Counted from the stretch's first letter, positions 27,157 through 37,436 are shown. The stretch is 64,000 bases of DNA from JAWKTM01 sp041399085 (GCA_041399085.1 JAWKTM010000006.1:1-64000), one strand, 5' to 3'. A program made the numbers and translations. The notes: generated by a model from the letters alone, not told the origin.

Positions 27157-27306
27157 GGCGAAAGCTCCCTGTGCAAATGGTCGAACTGGCAAGGCCGTCA
27201 TTGTCGATTGTTTGCCGTGCGAATGCAAACCACCGGACGGACACTCCGGTAATCGCGGACAGCCACTGCGGTACTCGCCGACGGTCGGCGACGTGGCGCG
27301 TCGCGT

Positions 27307-29145
27307 CTACTCGTAACGCACGTCGTCCAGGTAGAAACGCAACGGCTGCTGTTGCCCGGCGACAACCCACACGAAGCCCGTTTTGATGCGCGTCAGATCT
27401 CGGTCAGCCAGGTCGATTTCGTATTGACGCCAGTCCGTGGTCAACGGCACTTCGATCTCGACCTTGGTGGAATCCGAATAAGGTTTGTCGTTGCCGATTA
27501 GTCCCACGCCGAACTTAACGCGCTCGCCGCCTTTTGCCCCGCGAGCCCAGAACGTCAAACGCTTTGCGCCCGACAGATCAAAGCCGCCGGGGCGATCGCC
27601 CCAATCGTCAGGCGGACTTTGCCAAGCCACTCCGGCCCAACCATCGCCGCGAGCGTAGTCGACTTGCAGGCAAGTGTCGCCCGAGTGCGGAGCGTCGGTC
27701 GAACGCTCGTCGACCTTTACCGCCGTATGCTCGCCCATCCATCCTGACGGCGCAAAGGGCGGCGTTTCCAGTTCGTCCGCGACGACGACCAACGGCAGTT
27801 TGGCCTTCGTTCCCGGACGCCGCACGATCGGTCCGTCGACGAACAGCGGCACGTTCGCCGTGGCCGCGCCGCCTTGCGAATCGGACACAAAAACGTACAG
27901 ACGATAATGGCCGCCGCCACGCGGCATGGTAATCGTCGCTTGACGTTCATCCGCGTTTCCAATCGCTTCGGGAAAGCCAATCGGAGCCGCTTGAAAATCG
28001 CCGCCGGTCGGGAATTGCTGCGAGTCTTCGGTCAACACCCAGCGGACTTTGATCGAGTCAGACTCCGGATCACTGGCGGTCAACGACGCTTGGAAGGTCG
28101 CGCCCGGCTTCAGCCGCGCCGATCCCTTAATCTCCAACCGTTCGATCCGGGGACAACGATTCGTCGGCGGGCTTCCCGACCACAGTTCGGTCATCGCGTC
28201 GACGGCCGCCAGCTTCTTTCCATCGGGCAACATCATGCCGAACCAAGTGGCCGTCGCCTCTTGTTTGTGGCCCCAAATGAACGCGAACGAACCGAGGCAC
28301 AACGCTTGGTCGTCGGAGAGTGCCTGATACGTGCGACGGTAGCTCTCCGCCTTTGTCGTGCTGGTCGGTTCGTCGACCGAGCCAAGATCGTTCTTCGGCA
28401 CTTCCCAAAAACCGGGCACGCCGTATTCCGTGACCACGTATGGCTTCGTTCCGCCCGCCTCGCGATAACGCCGTGGCAGCGAAGCCGCGCCGGCATACGA
28501 ATTGATGCCGACGATGTCGATGCTGGGACAGAATCGATGAATCGCCTGTACGCGTCGACCGCCGATCTCGGCCACCACCGTCATCACCGGATGTTGCGGG
28601 TCGAGCCGTTTCACTATCGCGGCCAGCGATTCGACATGCTGCCAAATCGCGGGATTATCGCCGCCGTCGTAGCCTTCCATCTCATTGCCCAAGGCCCACA
28701 TCAAAACGGCCGGATGGTTCTTGAAGCGTTCTACCGCGGCGCGAACTTTCTCCGTTTGCGCCGTCACGTCATCGAAGCTGGTGTAGCGGAATCCGTGGCG
28801 TTCGTGCCCCAGCCAAATGCCCAGCGTCACCGTGATTCCGAGCCGATGCGCTTCGTCCAACAGACGCTCGGTCTTGTCATCCACGTCCCACGTGCGCACC
28901 GAGTTGCCGCCAGACTTTGATAACAGGTCTAACGAGCCGTCGCCGCCCACGCCGCGAATGGAAAACGGTTGCCCGCCGCGCGTGAGTCGCCACTGCTGGC
29001 CATTCTGTTCGAGCTTCACAGGGATCGCGCTAGGCGCGTCGGCCGCTACCGCCGAGGCTCGCGTGAACAACATCAGGGCGATCAGAAACAGCAAAACGCA
29101 ATTCAGCTTCCGCTTAACTGCAACGCGAAATGGACAACAAAGCAT
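27307..29145 (-). CDS. Secreted clan-A glycoside hydrolase (GH2-like catalytic domain) with C-terminal carbohydrate-binding-like domain
   Basis: About 612 residues from ATG 29145, which has AGGAG at the right distance. Residues 1-35 are basic then hydrophobic (V-L-L-F-L-I-A-L-M-L-F), a signal peptide. The TIM barrel resembles the GH2 catalytic domain: G-G-N-S-V-R-T-W, the acid/base glutamate in A-L-G-N-E-M-E-G and the nucleophile in V-V-T-E-Y-G-V-P. An Ig-like segment (D-P-E-S-D-S-I-K-V-R-W) and a beta-sandwich C-terminal domain (residues 460-612; F-W-A-R-G-A-K-G-G, Y-L-D-D-V-R-Y) follow and may bind polysaccharide. It probably cleaves a beta-linked glycan outside the cytoplasm. The exact substrate is unknown. 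Confidence 0.85.
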   Translation of the reverse strand: MLCCPFRVAVKRKLNCVLLFLIALMLFTRASAVAADAPSAIPVKLEQNGQQWRLTRGGQPFSIRGVGGDGSLDLLSKSGGNSVRTWDVDDKTERLLDEAHRLGITVTLGIWLGHERHGFRYTSFDDVTAQTEKVRAAVERFKNHPAVLMWALGNEMEGYDGGDNPAIWQHVESLAAIVKRLDPQHPVMTVVAEIGGRRVQAIHRFCPSIDIVGINSYAGAASLPRRYREAGGTKPYVVTEYGVPGFWEVPKNDLGSVDEPTSTTKAESYRRTYQALSDDQALCLGSFAFIWGHKQEATATWFGMMLPDGKKLAAVDAMTELWSGSPPTNRCPRIERLEIKGSARLKPGATFQASLTASDPESDSIKVRWVLTEDSQQFPTGGDFQAAPIGFPEAIGNADERQATITMPRGGGHYRLYVFVSDSQGGAATANVPLFVDGPIVRRPGTKAKLPLVVVADELETPPFAPSGWMGEHTAVKVDERSTDAPHSGDTCLQVDYARGDGWAGVAWQSPPDDWGDRPGGFDLSGAKRLTFWARGAKGGERVKFGVGLIGNDKPYSDSTKVEIEVPLTTDWRQYEIDLADRDLTRIKTGFVWVVAGQQQPLRFYLDDVRYE

Positions 29146-29409
29146 GCGACGAATTCTCCTCGTGATTCGGTTCCGTGTTATTCGACTTTCGAGTGTACTT
29201 GAGCAATGGGCCGGCAGCCGAACGTTTGTTACATCAAACATTTCCATTGGGTCCGGCCGCCACGTCGGATGTTGACCGCCAGAGCACGCGAGGATCCGGC
29301 GGCGGGCTCCTTGAAACGACGGCCAAGAAAGCAGCAATTCGCGCGGCCAGTTGCTACAATCACGTCATTGAAAACCCCGCCACTTTTCACCCGCCGAGGA
29401 GACTCAGAG
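29146..29409. promoter_or_regulatory. Divergent promoter region between glycoside hydrolase and Gfo/Idh/MocA gene
   Basis: 264 bases separate two divergent starts, both with good ribosome-binding sites (AGGAG for the minus gene, GAGGAG for the plus gene). Promoters for both must lie here. No specific operator can be pointed to. Confidence 0.4.
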
Positions 29410-30702
29410 ATGTCGAAGCCTATCGATCGCCGCCGATTCATCGAACAAAGCGCATGGAGCACGGTCGCGGCCGGCGCGGCGTTGACCGCCGCTCAGTATT
29501 CGCGGGCCGCCGATTCGCCCAGCAGTCGCGTCGTCATTGGCGTGATGGGACTGAGCCGCGGCCGCAGTCTGGCGACCAGCTTCGCCAAACAACCGAACGT
29601 CGAAGTGAAGTATGTGTGCGACGTGGATCAGAATCGCGCGGCCAGCGGCGGTCAGTTGATTGAAGGTTTGGGCGCGAAGGCGCCGCAGGTCGTCAGCGAC
29701 TTTCGTCGGATTCTGGACGACAAATCGGTCGACGCGCTGGTTTGCGCGGCGCCGAACCACTGGCACGCCCCGGCCACGATTCTCGCCTGTGCCGCCGGCA
29801 AACATGTCTACGTCGAAAAGCCGTGCAGCCATAATCCGCGCGAAGGCGAGCTGATGGTCGAAGCCGCTCGGAAACACAAACGAGCCGTGCAGATGGGTTC
29901 GCAACGTCGTAGCGGCCCCGGCACGAACGAGGCCATTCAGAAGCTTCGCGAAGGGGCGATCGGCAAGGTGTATTTGGTCCGCAGTTGGTATGACAACGCC
30001 CGCGGTTCGATCGGCGTCGGTAAGCCTGCCGATGTGCCTTCGGAATTGAACTACGACTTATGGCAAGGGCCGGCGCCGCGTCGACCCTATATCGACAACT
30101 TGGTCCACTACAACTGGCACTGGCGTTGGCATTGGGGTAACGGCGAATTGGGCAACAACGGCGTCCATACGTTGGATCTGTGCCGCTGGGGGTTGGGAGT
30201 CGATTTCCCCACACGAGTCACTTCGGCCGGCGGTCGATACCATTTCCAAGACGATCAAGAGACGCCGGACACGCACACGGTGAACTATGAGTTCGACGGT
30301 GTGGGGCAGATTACTTGGGAAGGCAAGAGCTGCAATCGGCACGGCGACAAATTCATTGTGTTCTATGGTACCGAAGGAACGTTGGAACTGGACTCCAACG
30401 GCACTCACCGCATCTATGATGGCCGCGATAAATTGGTTAGCGAAACCAAGAGCCCCAGTTTGGGCGACATCGAGCACATCGTGAATTTGTTGGACGCCAT
30501 CCGCAACGATAAGCCGCTGGCATTGAACGCGGAGATCGCGGAAGGGCACAAGAGCACGTTGCTGTGTCATTTGGGCAACATCGCCCACCGCGTTGGCCGC
30601 ACGTTGAATTGCGACAAGTCCAATGGTCACATTGTGGATGATGCCGAAGCCATGAAGCTGTGGCAACGCGAGTACGAACAGGGCTGGGAGCCCAAGGTCT
30701 AA
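29410..30702 (+). CDS. Tat-exported Gfo/Idh/MocA family oxidoreductase
   Basis: A 430-residue protein from ATG 29410 (GAGGAG eight bases upstream). The N-terminus has a twin-arginine motif (D-R-R-R-F-I-E) and hydrophobic core (A-A-G-A-A-L-T-A-A), so it is exported folded, presumably with its nucleotide. The Rossmann fold (V-I-G-V-M-G-L-S-R-G) and the E-K-P motif (H-V-Y-V-E-K-P-C-S-H) are present. The C-terminal domain has W-H-W-G-N-G-E-L-G-N-N-G-V-H, typical of the large exported planctomycete subfamily. It probably oxidises a sugar in the periplasm. It is divergent from the glycoside hydrolase and followed by a strong terminator. Confidence 0.92.
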   Translation: MSKPIDRRRFIEQSAWSTVAAGAALTAAQYSRAADSPSSRVVIGVMGLSRGRSLATSFAKQPNVEVKYVCDVDQNRAASGGQLIEGLGAKAPQVVSDFRRILDDKSVDALVCAAPNHWHAPATILACAAGKHVYVEKPCSHNPREGELMVEAARKHKRAVQMGSQRRSGPGTNEAIQKLREGAIGKVYLVRSWYDNARGSIGVGKPADVPSELNYDLWQGPAPRRPYIDNLVHYNWHWRWHWGNGELGNNGVHTLDLCRWGLGVDFPTRVTSAGGRYHFQDDQETPDTHTVNYEFDGVGQITWEGKSCNRHGDKFIVFYGTEGTLELDSNGTHRIYDGRDKLVSETKSPSLGDIEHIVNLLDAIRNDKPLALNAEIAEGHKSTLLCHLGNIAHRVGRTLNCDKSNGHIVDDAEAMKLWQREYEQGWEPKV

Positions 30703-30755
30703 CACCGGGATTGGCTTCGCCGATTGGCGATGTAAGACGGTATAAAGCACAATAG

Positions 30756-30796
30756 GCTTCGCGGATTTTTCGAGTCCGCGAAGCTTGTGTTTTTTG
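30756..30796 (+). terminator. Rho-independent terminator after the Gfo/Idh/MocA gene
   Basis: A 10-bp perfect stem, GCTTCGCGGA / TCCGCGAAGC, with a 9-base loop, followed by TTGTGTTTTTT. It lies 54 bases after the stop codon and just before an intergenic repeat. Confidence 0.85.
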
Positions 30797-30815
30797 AGAG
30801 GCGAGCCATCCCATT

Positions 30816-30876
30816 TAAGCGGCAGGGCGCGAGCCCTCCGGTTACGCTCTTACCGGACGGCTTGCGCCGTGACCGC
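30816..30876. repeat. Dispersed GCGGCACGGCGCGAGCCGTCCGG-type repeat, inverted pair
   Basis: A plus-oriented copy (30816-30848) and an inverted copy (30850-30876) of the repeat also found twice at 46352-46426. The two arms can form a hairpin between the convergent Gfo/Idh/MocA and ftsK genes. Confidence 0.7.
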
Positions 30877-30886
30877 TTCAATGTCT

Positions 30887-33655
30887 CTAAGCGCTCTCTG
30901 CCTCATAACGCTCGTCGAAGTAATCTTCTTCGTCGAAGTCCTCCTCATCGGACTCGAACTCGTCATAGGCGTCGTCAACGTCTTCGTATTCGTCCTCATC
31001 CTCGCTGGAACTGGGGCGGTCTTCTTCCATGCGAATCTTGTTGCGTCGGGGCTTTTCGGCCGCTGTGGCTTCCTCTTCGGGTTCAATACCTTGCATCCGC
31101 TCCCAATCGGCGACGCTGATTAGAATCTCACGAGCTTGCGATCCGGCATAGGGCCCGACGATTCCATCTTCGGCCATGAAGTCGATCAATCGCGCGGCTC
31201 GGCCATAGCCGATTCCCAAAGAACGTTGTAGCAGCGAGACACTGCCTCGGCCCTCGCGGACCACAATGTCAATCGCACTCTCATATAACTCATCACGCTT
31301 CTTGAAATCCGCCGGCCCGGCCTTCTCGCCGTTCGCGTCTTCCACCTTCATATTGACCAATTCGTTCACGAAGTTCTGGCCGTGTTGGCTGACGGAACCC
31401 ACGATCGAATTGATCTCATCGTCACTTAGATAAGTGCCTTGGCCTCGAAGCAGCGTGCTGGTGCCGGGCCAGAGGAATAGCATATCGCCGTTGCCCAACA
31501 GCTTGTCGGCCCCCATCTCGTCCAACACCACGCGGCTGTCCGTGCGGCTGGCCACTTGGAACGCAATCCGCGCGGGCAAGTTCGACTTAATCAAACCAGT
31601 GATAACATCCACGGTCGGCTTTTGGGTGGCAAGTATGAGGTGGATACCAACCGCCCGGCTCTTCTGTGCCAGCCGAATAATATGTTGCTCGACTTCCTTA
31701 CCGGCGGTCATCATCAAGTCGGCCATCTCATCCGCCACAATGACAATGAATGGCAAGTGATCGGGAATCGCCTCGGCTTCCTCGTCACTTTCCACTTCCA
31801 GTCGCTCCATCAACTCTTCCTTGCCGAGTTGGTTGTAGCTGCTGATGTGCCGCACGCCGGCTCGTGCCAACAAGGCATAGCGTTCTTCCATCTTGTCGAC
31901 GGCCCAAGCCAAAATCGCCTCGGCCTTACGCATGTCGGTCACCACCGGATGCATCAAGTGCGGCAGCCGCCCGTAGCACGATAGCTCGACCATCTTCGGA
32001 TCGATCATCAACATCCGCACTTCTTCCGGCCGACGCGTCATCAGGATCGACGAGATAATGGCATTCAAGCAAACGCTCTTACCCGTGCCAGTCCGCCCGG
32101 CGATCAGCAAGTGCGGCAGCGTCGACAGATCGACCGTCATCGGATTGCCCGACACATCCTTGCCCAGGAAGATCGGAATCCGCATATTCTTGACCTGCTT
32201 CGACGACTCCTCCAACACCTCACGCAAGCGCACGACCTGCCGCGTCTCGTTCGGCACTTCGATGCCCACGGTGTTCTTGCCCGGAATCGGCGCGACGATG
32301 CGGACGCTCGGCACCCGCAAGGCGATCGCCAAGTCGTCGGCCAAGCCCGTGATGCGGCTCAGTCGCAGGCCGGCTTCCAATTCCACTTCGTACTGAGCGA
32401 TCACCGGTCCGGTTTCGATTTCGACGACCTTCACCTTGAAGCCAAAGTCGGCGAACGTCTTTTCCAGAATCTTGGCCTTGCGCCGAACTTCAATCGTTTG
32501 CTCCTCGAAGCAAACATCGTCGCCCTCGGTCAGCAGCTCGATGCTGGGCAGCTCGTAGTCCAAGGCCGCTTCGGACTCGTTCAGCTCGTTCAGCGAAGCC
32601 AGCATTTCCTCGCGAGCCGAATCGGTCGGCTTCTCGCCCCGCTTCTTATCGCGAACGCGCGGCGGCGGGCTGGATTCCGGTTCGTCGTCGCGGACCGTCT
32701 TCTTCAAACCGTTGACGATCACGTCGCGAATCTTGCTGATGCCCGAATCGGAAGCGCTCTTCTCCTCGGCGGCCTTCGCAGCCAGCGAGCTGACCGGCAC
32801 TTCCGCGTCCTCGTCCTCTTCGGCTTCGTCTAACGCGTATTCGGCGGCTTCGTCCCATTCCTCTTCGGCTTCTTCGTCTGCTGGCGGCGCGGCGACTTGC
32901 TTGCCGCGAATCCGAACGGCAACGTCGGCGGCGTCTTCCGCCGCGGCTTCACGAGCCATCTGGGCCGAGAGTTCATCGGACGTTAGTTCGCGCGGCTTGC
33001 GTTTGCTCTTTCGCGAACTGGCCGAGTCCGCAGCGTCATCCGCCGCCACGCGCGACGACCGACCTCGCATTACCGCTCCGGCCGCGATGCCGAACACCAA
33101 TTGAGCCACCGACACAACCGCGTAGTCGGTCGACAACAACAGCCCGCCCAGCATCAAGCTCAGGCAGATGATCACCGAACCGGCGAGCGCGAAATGAGCT
33201 TGCAGCATCGCGGCTCCGAGCGCACCCAAGTAACCGCCCGACCCGATCACCGGCCCTGGCGACATTCCGGGCCACAGCAGCGCGAACAGCGAAGTCAGCC
33301 CGCAGAGCGTGGCGACCCAGCCCACGGCTCGCAGCAGCGGGGCGTCGACCGTGTGTCGGCGCAGCAACAGGTAGTCCAGCGATGCCAGCGACGCGACCAG
33401 GAAATAGGCCCCGACACCTAGCTTGGTCAACAGCAGATCGGACGCGAGGGCTCCCCAATATCCACACAGATTCCGAGTCTGTTCGTGCGGCGGAAAGACC
33501 AGCCGATCGGGCTGATGCAGCAGGTTCAGCGGCGCCGCTAGCTCCGGCACGGGGTCGGCCGGATCGTAGGTGGCGAGCGCCAAGCCGATGAAGACCGTGA
33601 ACGCCAATAGGCCCACGGCGAATAGATCAAGTTTGAGATTGCGGTTCTCGAACAT
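30887..33655 (-). CDS. ftsK: FtsK/SpoIIIE DNA translocase
   Basis: About 922 residues from ATG 33655 (the frame extends to 33724 but the hydrophobic region starts right after this ATG). Four N-terminal membrane helices (residues 10-195) are followed by a charged acidic linker (residues 225-390). The RecA-like motor has Walker A in G-R-T-G-T-G-K-S-V and Walker B in F-I-V-I-V-A-D-E-M-A-D-L, then T-Q-K-P-T-V-D. The winged-helix gamma domain (V-S-L-L-Q-R-S-L-G-I-G-Y-G-R-A) is followed by an extra tail of about 60 residues, very rich in Asp and Glu. It pumps chromosomal DNA at division. Planctomycetota generally lack FtsZ, so FtsK here probably works without a canonical Z-ring. Confidence 0.95.
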   Translation of the reverse strand: MFENRNLKLDLFAVGLLAFTVFIGLALATYDPADPVPELAAPLNLLHQPDRLVFPPHEQTRNLCGYWGALASDLLLTKLGVGAYFLVASLASLDYLLLRRHTVDAPLLRAVGWVATLCGLTSLFALLWPGMSPGPVIGSGGYLGALGAAMLQAHFALAGSVIICLSLMLGGLLLSTDYAVVSVAQLVFGIAAGAVMRGRSSRVAADDAADSASSRKSKRKPRELTSDELSAQMAREAAAEDAADVAVRIRGKQVAAPPADEEAEEEWDEAAEYALDEAEEDEDAEVPVSSLAAKAAEEKSASDSGISKIRDVIVNGLKKTVRDDEPESSPPPRVRDKKRGEKPTDSAREEMLASLNELNESEAALDYELPSIELLTEGDDVCFEEQTIEVRRKAKILEKTFADFGFKVKVVEIETGPVIAQYEVELEAGLRLSRITGLADDLAIALRVPSVRIVAPIPGKNTVGIEVPNETRQVVRLREVLEESSKQVKNMRIPIFLGKDVSGNPMTVDLSTLPHLLIAGRTGTGKSVCLNAIISSILMTRRPEEVRMLMIDPKMVELSCYGRLPHLMHPVVTDMRKAEAILAWAVDKMEERYALLARAGVRHISSYNQLGKEELMERLEVESDEEAEAIPDHLPFIVIVADEMADLMMTAGKEVEQHIIRLAQKSRAVGIHLILATQKPTVDVITGLIKSNLPARIAFQVASRTDSRVVLDEMGADKLLGNGDMLFLWPGTSTLLRGQGTYLSDDEINSIVGSVSQHGQNFVNELVNMKVEDANGEKAGPADFKKRDELYESAIDIVVREGRGSVSLLQRSLGIGYGRAARLIDFMAEDGIVGPYAGSQAREILISVADWERMQGIEPEEEATAAEKPRRNKIRMEEDRPSSSEDEDEYEDVDDAYDEFESDEEDFDEEDYFDERYEAESA

Positions 33656-34196
<541 letters not shown>

Positions 34197-34685
34197 TCAA
34201 ACGATTCGCTGCCAGACTTCGAAGGCGTGCGGGTATTCGTCGCGGTCGCTGGCGGGATGGGATTGAGTGGATGCTAGTTGCCAGCGGGATTCATCCAGCG
34301 GCGGAAAGAACGTGTCGCCGGCGACTTGGGCTTTCACGCGCGTGATGTAGAGTCGATCGACTTGGGGCAAGGCGAGTTCGTAAATCTGCGCTCCGCCCAC
34401 CACAAACGGTTCGGGATCGTGCTTGGCGAATTCCAATGCGGCCGTTAGATCGCTAGCGACCAAGATGCCTGGGGCTTGAAAATCCGCATCGCGTGAGAGC
34501 ACGACCGTGGTGCGGCCGGGCAGGCAGCGTCCGATCGAATCGAACGTCTTGCGCCCCATCAACAGATGATGCCCCATCGTCAGCGACTTGAAGCGTCGCA
34601 GATCGCTGGACAACCGCCACGGCAAATCTCCGTCGCGGCCGATGACGCGGTTTTCGGACATGGCGACGATTAGCGACAACGGCAT
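34197..34685 (-). CDS. folA: Dihydrofolate reductase
   Basis: About 162 residues, reducing dihydrofolate to tetrahydrofolate with NADPH. Hallmarks are V-I-G-R-D-G-D-L-P-W, the catalytic acid in S-S-D-L-R-R-F-K, G-R-K-T-F-D-S-I-G and V-V-G-G-A-Q-I-Y. ATG 34685 begins the conserved L-S-L-I-V-A-M strand and is preferred over a TTG at 34703 that would overlap thyA. It lies seven bases after the thyA stop, so the two genes form a thyA-folA operon, which fits the need to recycle the dihydrofolate made by thymidylate synthase. Confidence 0.95.
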   Translation of the reverse strand: MPLSLIVAMSENRVIGRDGDLPWRLSSDLRRFKSLTMGHHLLMGRKTFDSIGRCLPGRTTVVLSRDADFQAPGILVASDLTAALEFAKHDPEPFVVGGAQIYELALPQVDRLYITRVKAQVAGDTFFPPLDESRWQLASTQSHPASDRDEYPHAFEVWQRIV

Positions 34686-34692
34686 GAGCGGC

Positions 34693-35487
34693 TTACACGG
34701 CAACGGGGGCGGGGATGTGCGGATGAGGGTCGTAGCTGCTGAGCTCGAAATCCTCGTATTGAAACTCGAAGATCGAACGCACGGCCGGATTGATGGTCAT
34801 TGTCGGCAATGATCGCGGCTGGCGACTCAGTTGAGTGCGAGCTTGTTCCAGATGGTTTTTGTATAAATGCGCGTCGCCGAACGTATGAACGAAATCGCCC
34901 GGCCGCAAGCCGGTGACTTGGGCCATCATCATCGTCAGCAGCGCGTAGGAGGCGATGTTGAACGGCACGCCCAGGAACACGTCGGCGCTGCGTTGATACA
35001 GTTGACACGACAATCGGCCTTCGGCCACGTAAAACTGGAACAGCAAGTGGCAAGGCGGCAACGCCATTTTCGGTACATCGGCCACGTTCCAGGCACTGAC
35101 GATCAGCCGCCGAGAATCCGGGTCGCGCTGAATGCGGTCGACGACGTCGGTGATCTGGTCGATCGAGCCGCCGTCGCCTGTCGGCCAGCTTCGCCATTGA
35201 TGACCGTAAACCGGGCCGAGCTCGCCTTGTTCGTCGGCCCATTCGTTCCAGATGCGAACGCCGTGCTGTTGTAAGTACCGCACGTTCGTATCGCCTTGCA
35301 GGAACCACAGCAGTTCGTAAATGATCGACTTAAGATGCAGTTTCTTCGTCGTCACCAACGGAAAGCCGGCGGCGAGGTCGAACCGCATTTGATGGCCGAA
35401 GATGCTGAGCGTGCCGGTGCCGGTGCGGTCGGGTTTGTCGACGCCTTCGTCCAGGATTCGTCGCAGTAGTTCGTGGTATTGATGCAT
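34693..35487 (-). CDS. thyA: Thymidylate synthase
   Basis: 264 residues from ATG 35487, the same length as E. coli ThyA. It makes dTMP from dUMP using methylenetetrahydrofolate. The nucleophilic cysteine is in A-L-P-P-C-H-L-L-F-Q-F-Y, and D-R-T-G-T-G-T, Q-L-Y-Q-R-S-A-D and H-I-Y/H-L-Y-K-N-H are family hallmarks. The frame is open to 35664 but the extra residues do not resemble the family. It is first in an operon with folA. Confidence 0.97.
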   Translation of the reverse strand: MHQYHELLRRILDEGVDKPDRTGTGTLSIFGHQMRFDLAAGFPLVTTKKLHLKSIIYELLWFLQGDTNVRYLQQHGVRIWNEWADEQGELGPVYGHQWRSWPTGDGGSIDQITDVVDRIQRDPDSRRLIVSAWNVADVPKMALPPCHLLFQFYVAEGRLSCQLYQRSADVFLGVPFNIASYALLTMMMAQVTGLRPGDFVHTFGDAHLYKNHLEQARTQLSRQPRSLPTMTINPAVRSIFEFQYEDFELSSYDPHPHIPAPVAV

Positions 35488-35724
35488 GACCGGTCGTGGT
35501 GCGGGCGGTACGAATTCGAGAAGCCGGAGTCTAGCTGACGGCGATTCACTTTCAGCGAGCGACCATCGTACAAAGCTTGGCCAGGTCGTGTAACGGCGCG
35601 TCAAAAGCTGCCAATTGGGACTTGTGATTCGCCGCAGGGCACGCTTCGCTGCAACCTCAGGCATAGGAGTTCACGGGCGCGAGTTCACGGGAGACGGATT
35701 CAGCGGGAGCTTTGTTCTGGCAAT

Positions 35725-35930
35725 CGTTCTCGCACTCAGCGAAGCGGTACTCGTAGTCGTACTCGCAACCCGGCGAGAAGATTGGGAGACCTTCGGTCGG
35801 TGAGATGTGCGGGGTCGGGAGACCCGCGCACAGCGCGCGTGATTGCGGGGCGTCTGGGGGCCCGATCGTTCTCGTACTCAGCGAAGCGGTACTCGTAGTC
35901 GTACTCGCAACCCGGCGAGAAGATTGGGTG
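35725..35930. repeat. Tandem pair of (TACGAG)-type intergenic repeats
   Basis: Two near-identical copies of the module CTCAGCGAAGCGGTACTCG + TAGTCGTACTCGCAACCCGG start at about 35725 and 35866. The first also carries a downstream part (GAGACCTTCGGTCGGTGAG through GCGTGATTGCGGGGCG) that recurs at 37660-37742. They lie in the gene-free region after thyA. Confidence 0.8.
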
Positions 35931-35999
35931 AGGTGGCTCCGGGTTTTGGGGCCAGGCCACCTCAGCCTCTCGCAGCTTTCTTCGTGCCAACACAATGCT

Positions 36000-36541
36000 C
36001 GGCAACCTCTCTCGCGGAAACGTAAGAGCCAATTCAGCCTACAAGCGACGGCAGAAGAGCACCGGCAAAATGCCAGTGGCACGCGGAACAGGCCATACGC
36101 GCCCAACTCAAACAGCGCCACCCCGCTCCTCAACGTGACGTTCCGCGAAGACGAAAACCGCACGCGACCGCCATGCCGCCAACAACCTGGCATGGTTAAG
36201 CTGCCGCTCAGTTCGCTCAAGCAACAAATCGACAAGGAAAGCATCGTTGGCGTGCCACTGGCGTTTCGCCAGTGCTCTTGTGCCGTTCGTTGGGGTTTGT
36301 GATGTGAGTAAGGTTACTGCGAAGCAATCCGGTGAGGTTGATCTAGCGGCATCATTCTACTGTTCCCGTATGGGCCTATTCGTCTCGACGGTTCCTTCCG
36401 AAGCACCCGATTTTCGGCAACTTCACTCGCGGAAACGTTTGGGGCGATTCGACCTGCAAGTGACGGCTGAAGAGCACTGGCAAGATGCCAGTGGCACGCG
36501 GAACACGCTCGGGTTGTCCACCTGACAACAGCGCCACCCGC
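36000..36541. repeat. Imperfect direct repeats of about 125 bp with an inverted partial copy
   Basis: 36000-36125 and 36416-36541 share GGCAAC-TTCACTCGCGGAAACG, AGCGACGGC-GAAGAGCAC, GCCAGTGGCACGCGGAACA and a CAGCGCCACCC end. An inverted shorter copy (GTGCCACTGGCGTTTCGCCA) lies between them at about 36250-36285. Copies of the GCGCCAGCGAGTGA family are seen at 36564 and 36607, and inverted at 36651. No gene is evident. Confidence 0.7.
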
Positions 36542-36897
36542 CGAAACCCGTACAAGCTCGAAGCGCCAGCGAGTGAGTCTTCTCGGCTTTCGGATACGAG
36601 CACGTAGCGCCAGCGAGTGAATCCTCGGCATTCTCGCCACCCGATCTTGCACACTCGCTGGCGCGTCGGGCTCGTATGGGGATGCGTGCTGCGGTGCGGG
36701 CAGCGTTTCTGCGATGGAGGCCGGTGGGGGTTGGCTGCGGATCGCGTGGGGGTGCGCCGCTGGCTGCCGTTTTGGCAGTCGGGGAGTCGGACAAATATTC
36801 GCCCTTGGCGGTCGGGCCGGGGCGTGCTGCGGTCTGCTGTGACGTAAGGCTAATGATTGCAGTCGGTTGCGTACGGTCGCGACTTGCGATTCGGCCA

Positions 36898-37427
36898 TTT
36901 GGGCACCGTAAATGAGCATTTGGGGACTGCGCCGTTATTTGGAGGCTGCGCGCCGTCGTTTGGGCACTGCGCGCTGGCGTTTGGGCACTGCGCGCTGGCG
37001 TTTGGGGGCCGTGCGCTGCGATTTGGCCGCGGCGCGCTGTCGTTTGGGGGCCGCGCGCCGCGATTTGGACGCGGCGCTGTCGATTTGGACTGCGGGAGGT
37101 GGTCTTTGGCCACGCGAGCTGCCTTTGGCAGTGTCGCCGAGCGTTTGGAGACTGCACGGCGTTTGGGCGATGTAAATGGCGTTTGGAGAGGCGCGCGAGC
37201 GTTGGGCTCTGCAAAGATCGTTTGAGGTTGCCGATGTCGTTTGGATCGTGTCGCCGAGCGTTTGGGCGACGCTGGCAGCGTTTGGGGACTGTAAATCGTC
37301 GTTTGGGCTCGGCAAATGGCGTTTGAAGAGTGCGAGATGGCGTTTGAACGCTGTAAATGAAGCGTTTGACGCCGCGCCACGATTTGGACGATGTAAATGA
37401 GCGTTTGGACGCGGCGCGAGCGTTTGG
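36898..37427. repeat. Phased TTTGG array, about 27 units of about 20-21 bp
   Basis: Reading the plus strand, a TTTGG core (a few units read TTTGA or TTGG) recurs 27 times, with spacings of 18-22 bases (mean about 20.2, most often 21). Two spacer types alternate loosely: GCGCGC-rich (ACTGCGCGCTGGCG) and TGTAAAT-containing (ATGTAAATGAGCG). All three minus-strand frames are largely open because of the repeat, so the overlapping long ORFs are not convincing genes. The array sits between the thyA-folA operon and the amidohydrolase gene. Confidence 0.75.
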
Positions 37428-37436
37428 GACCGGTGG

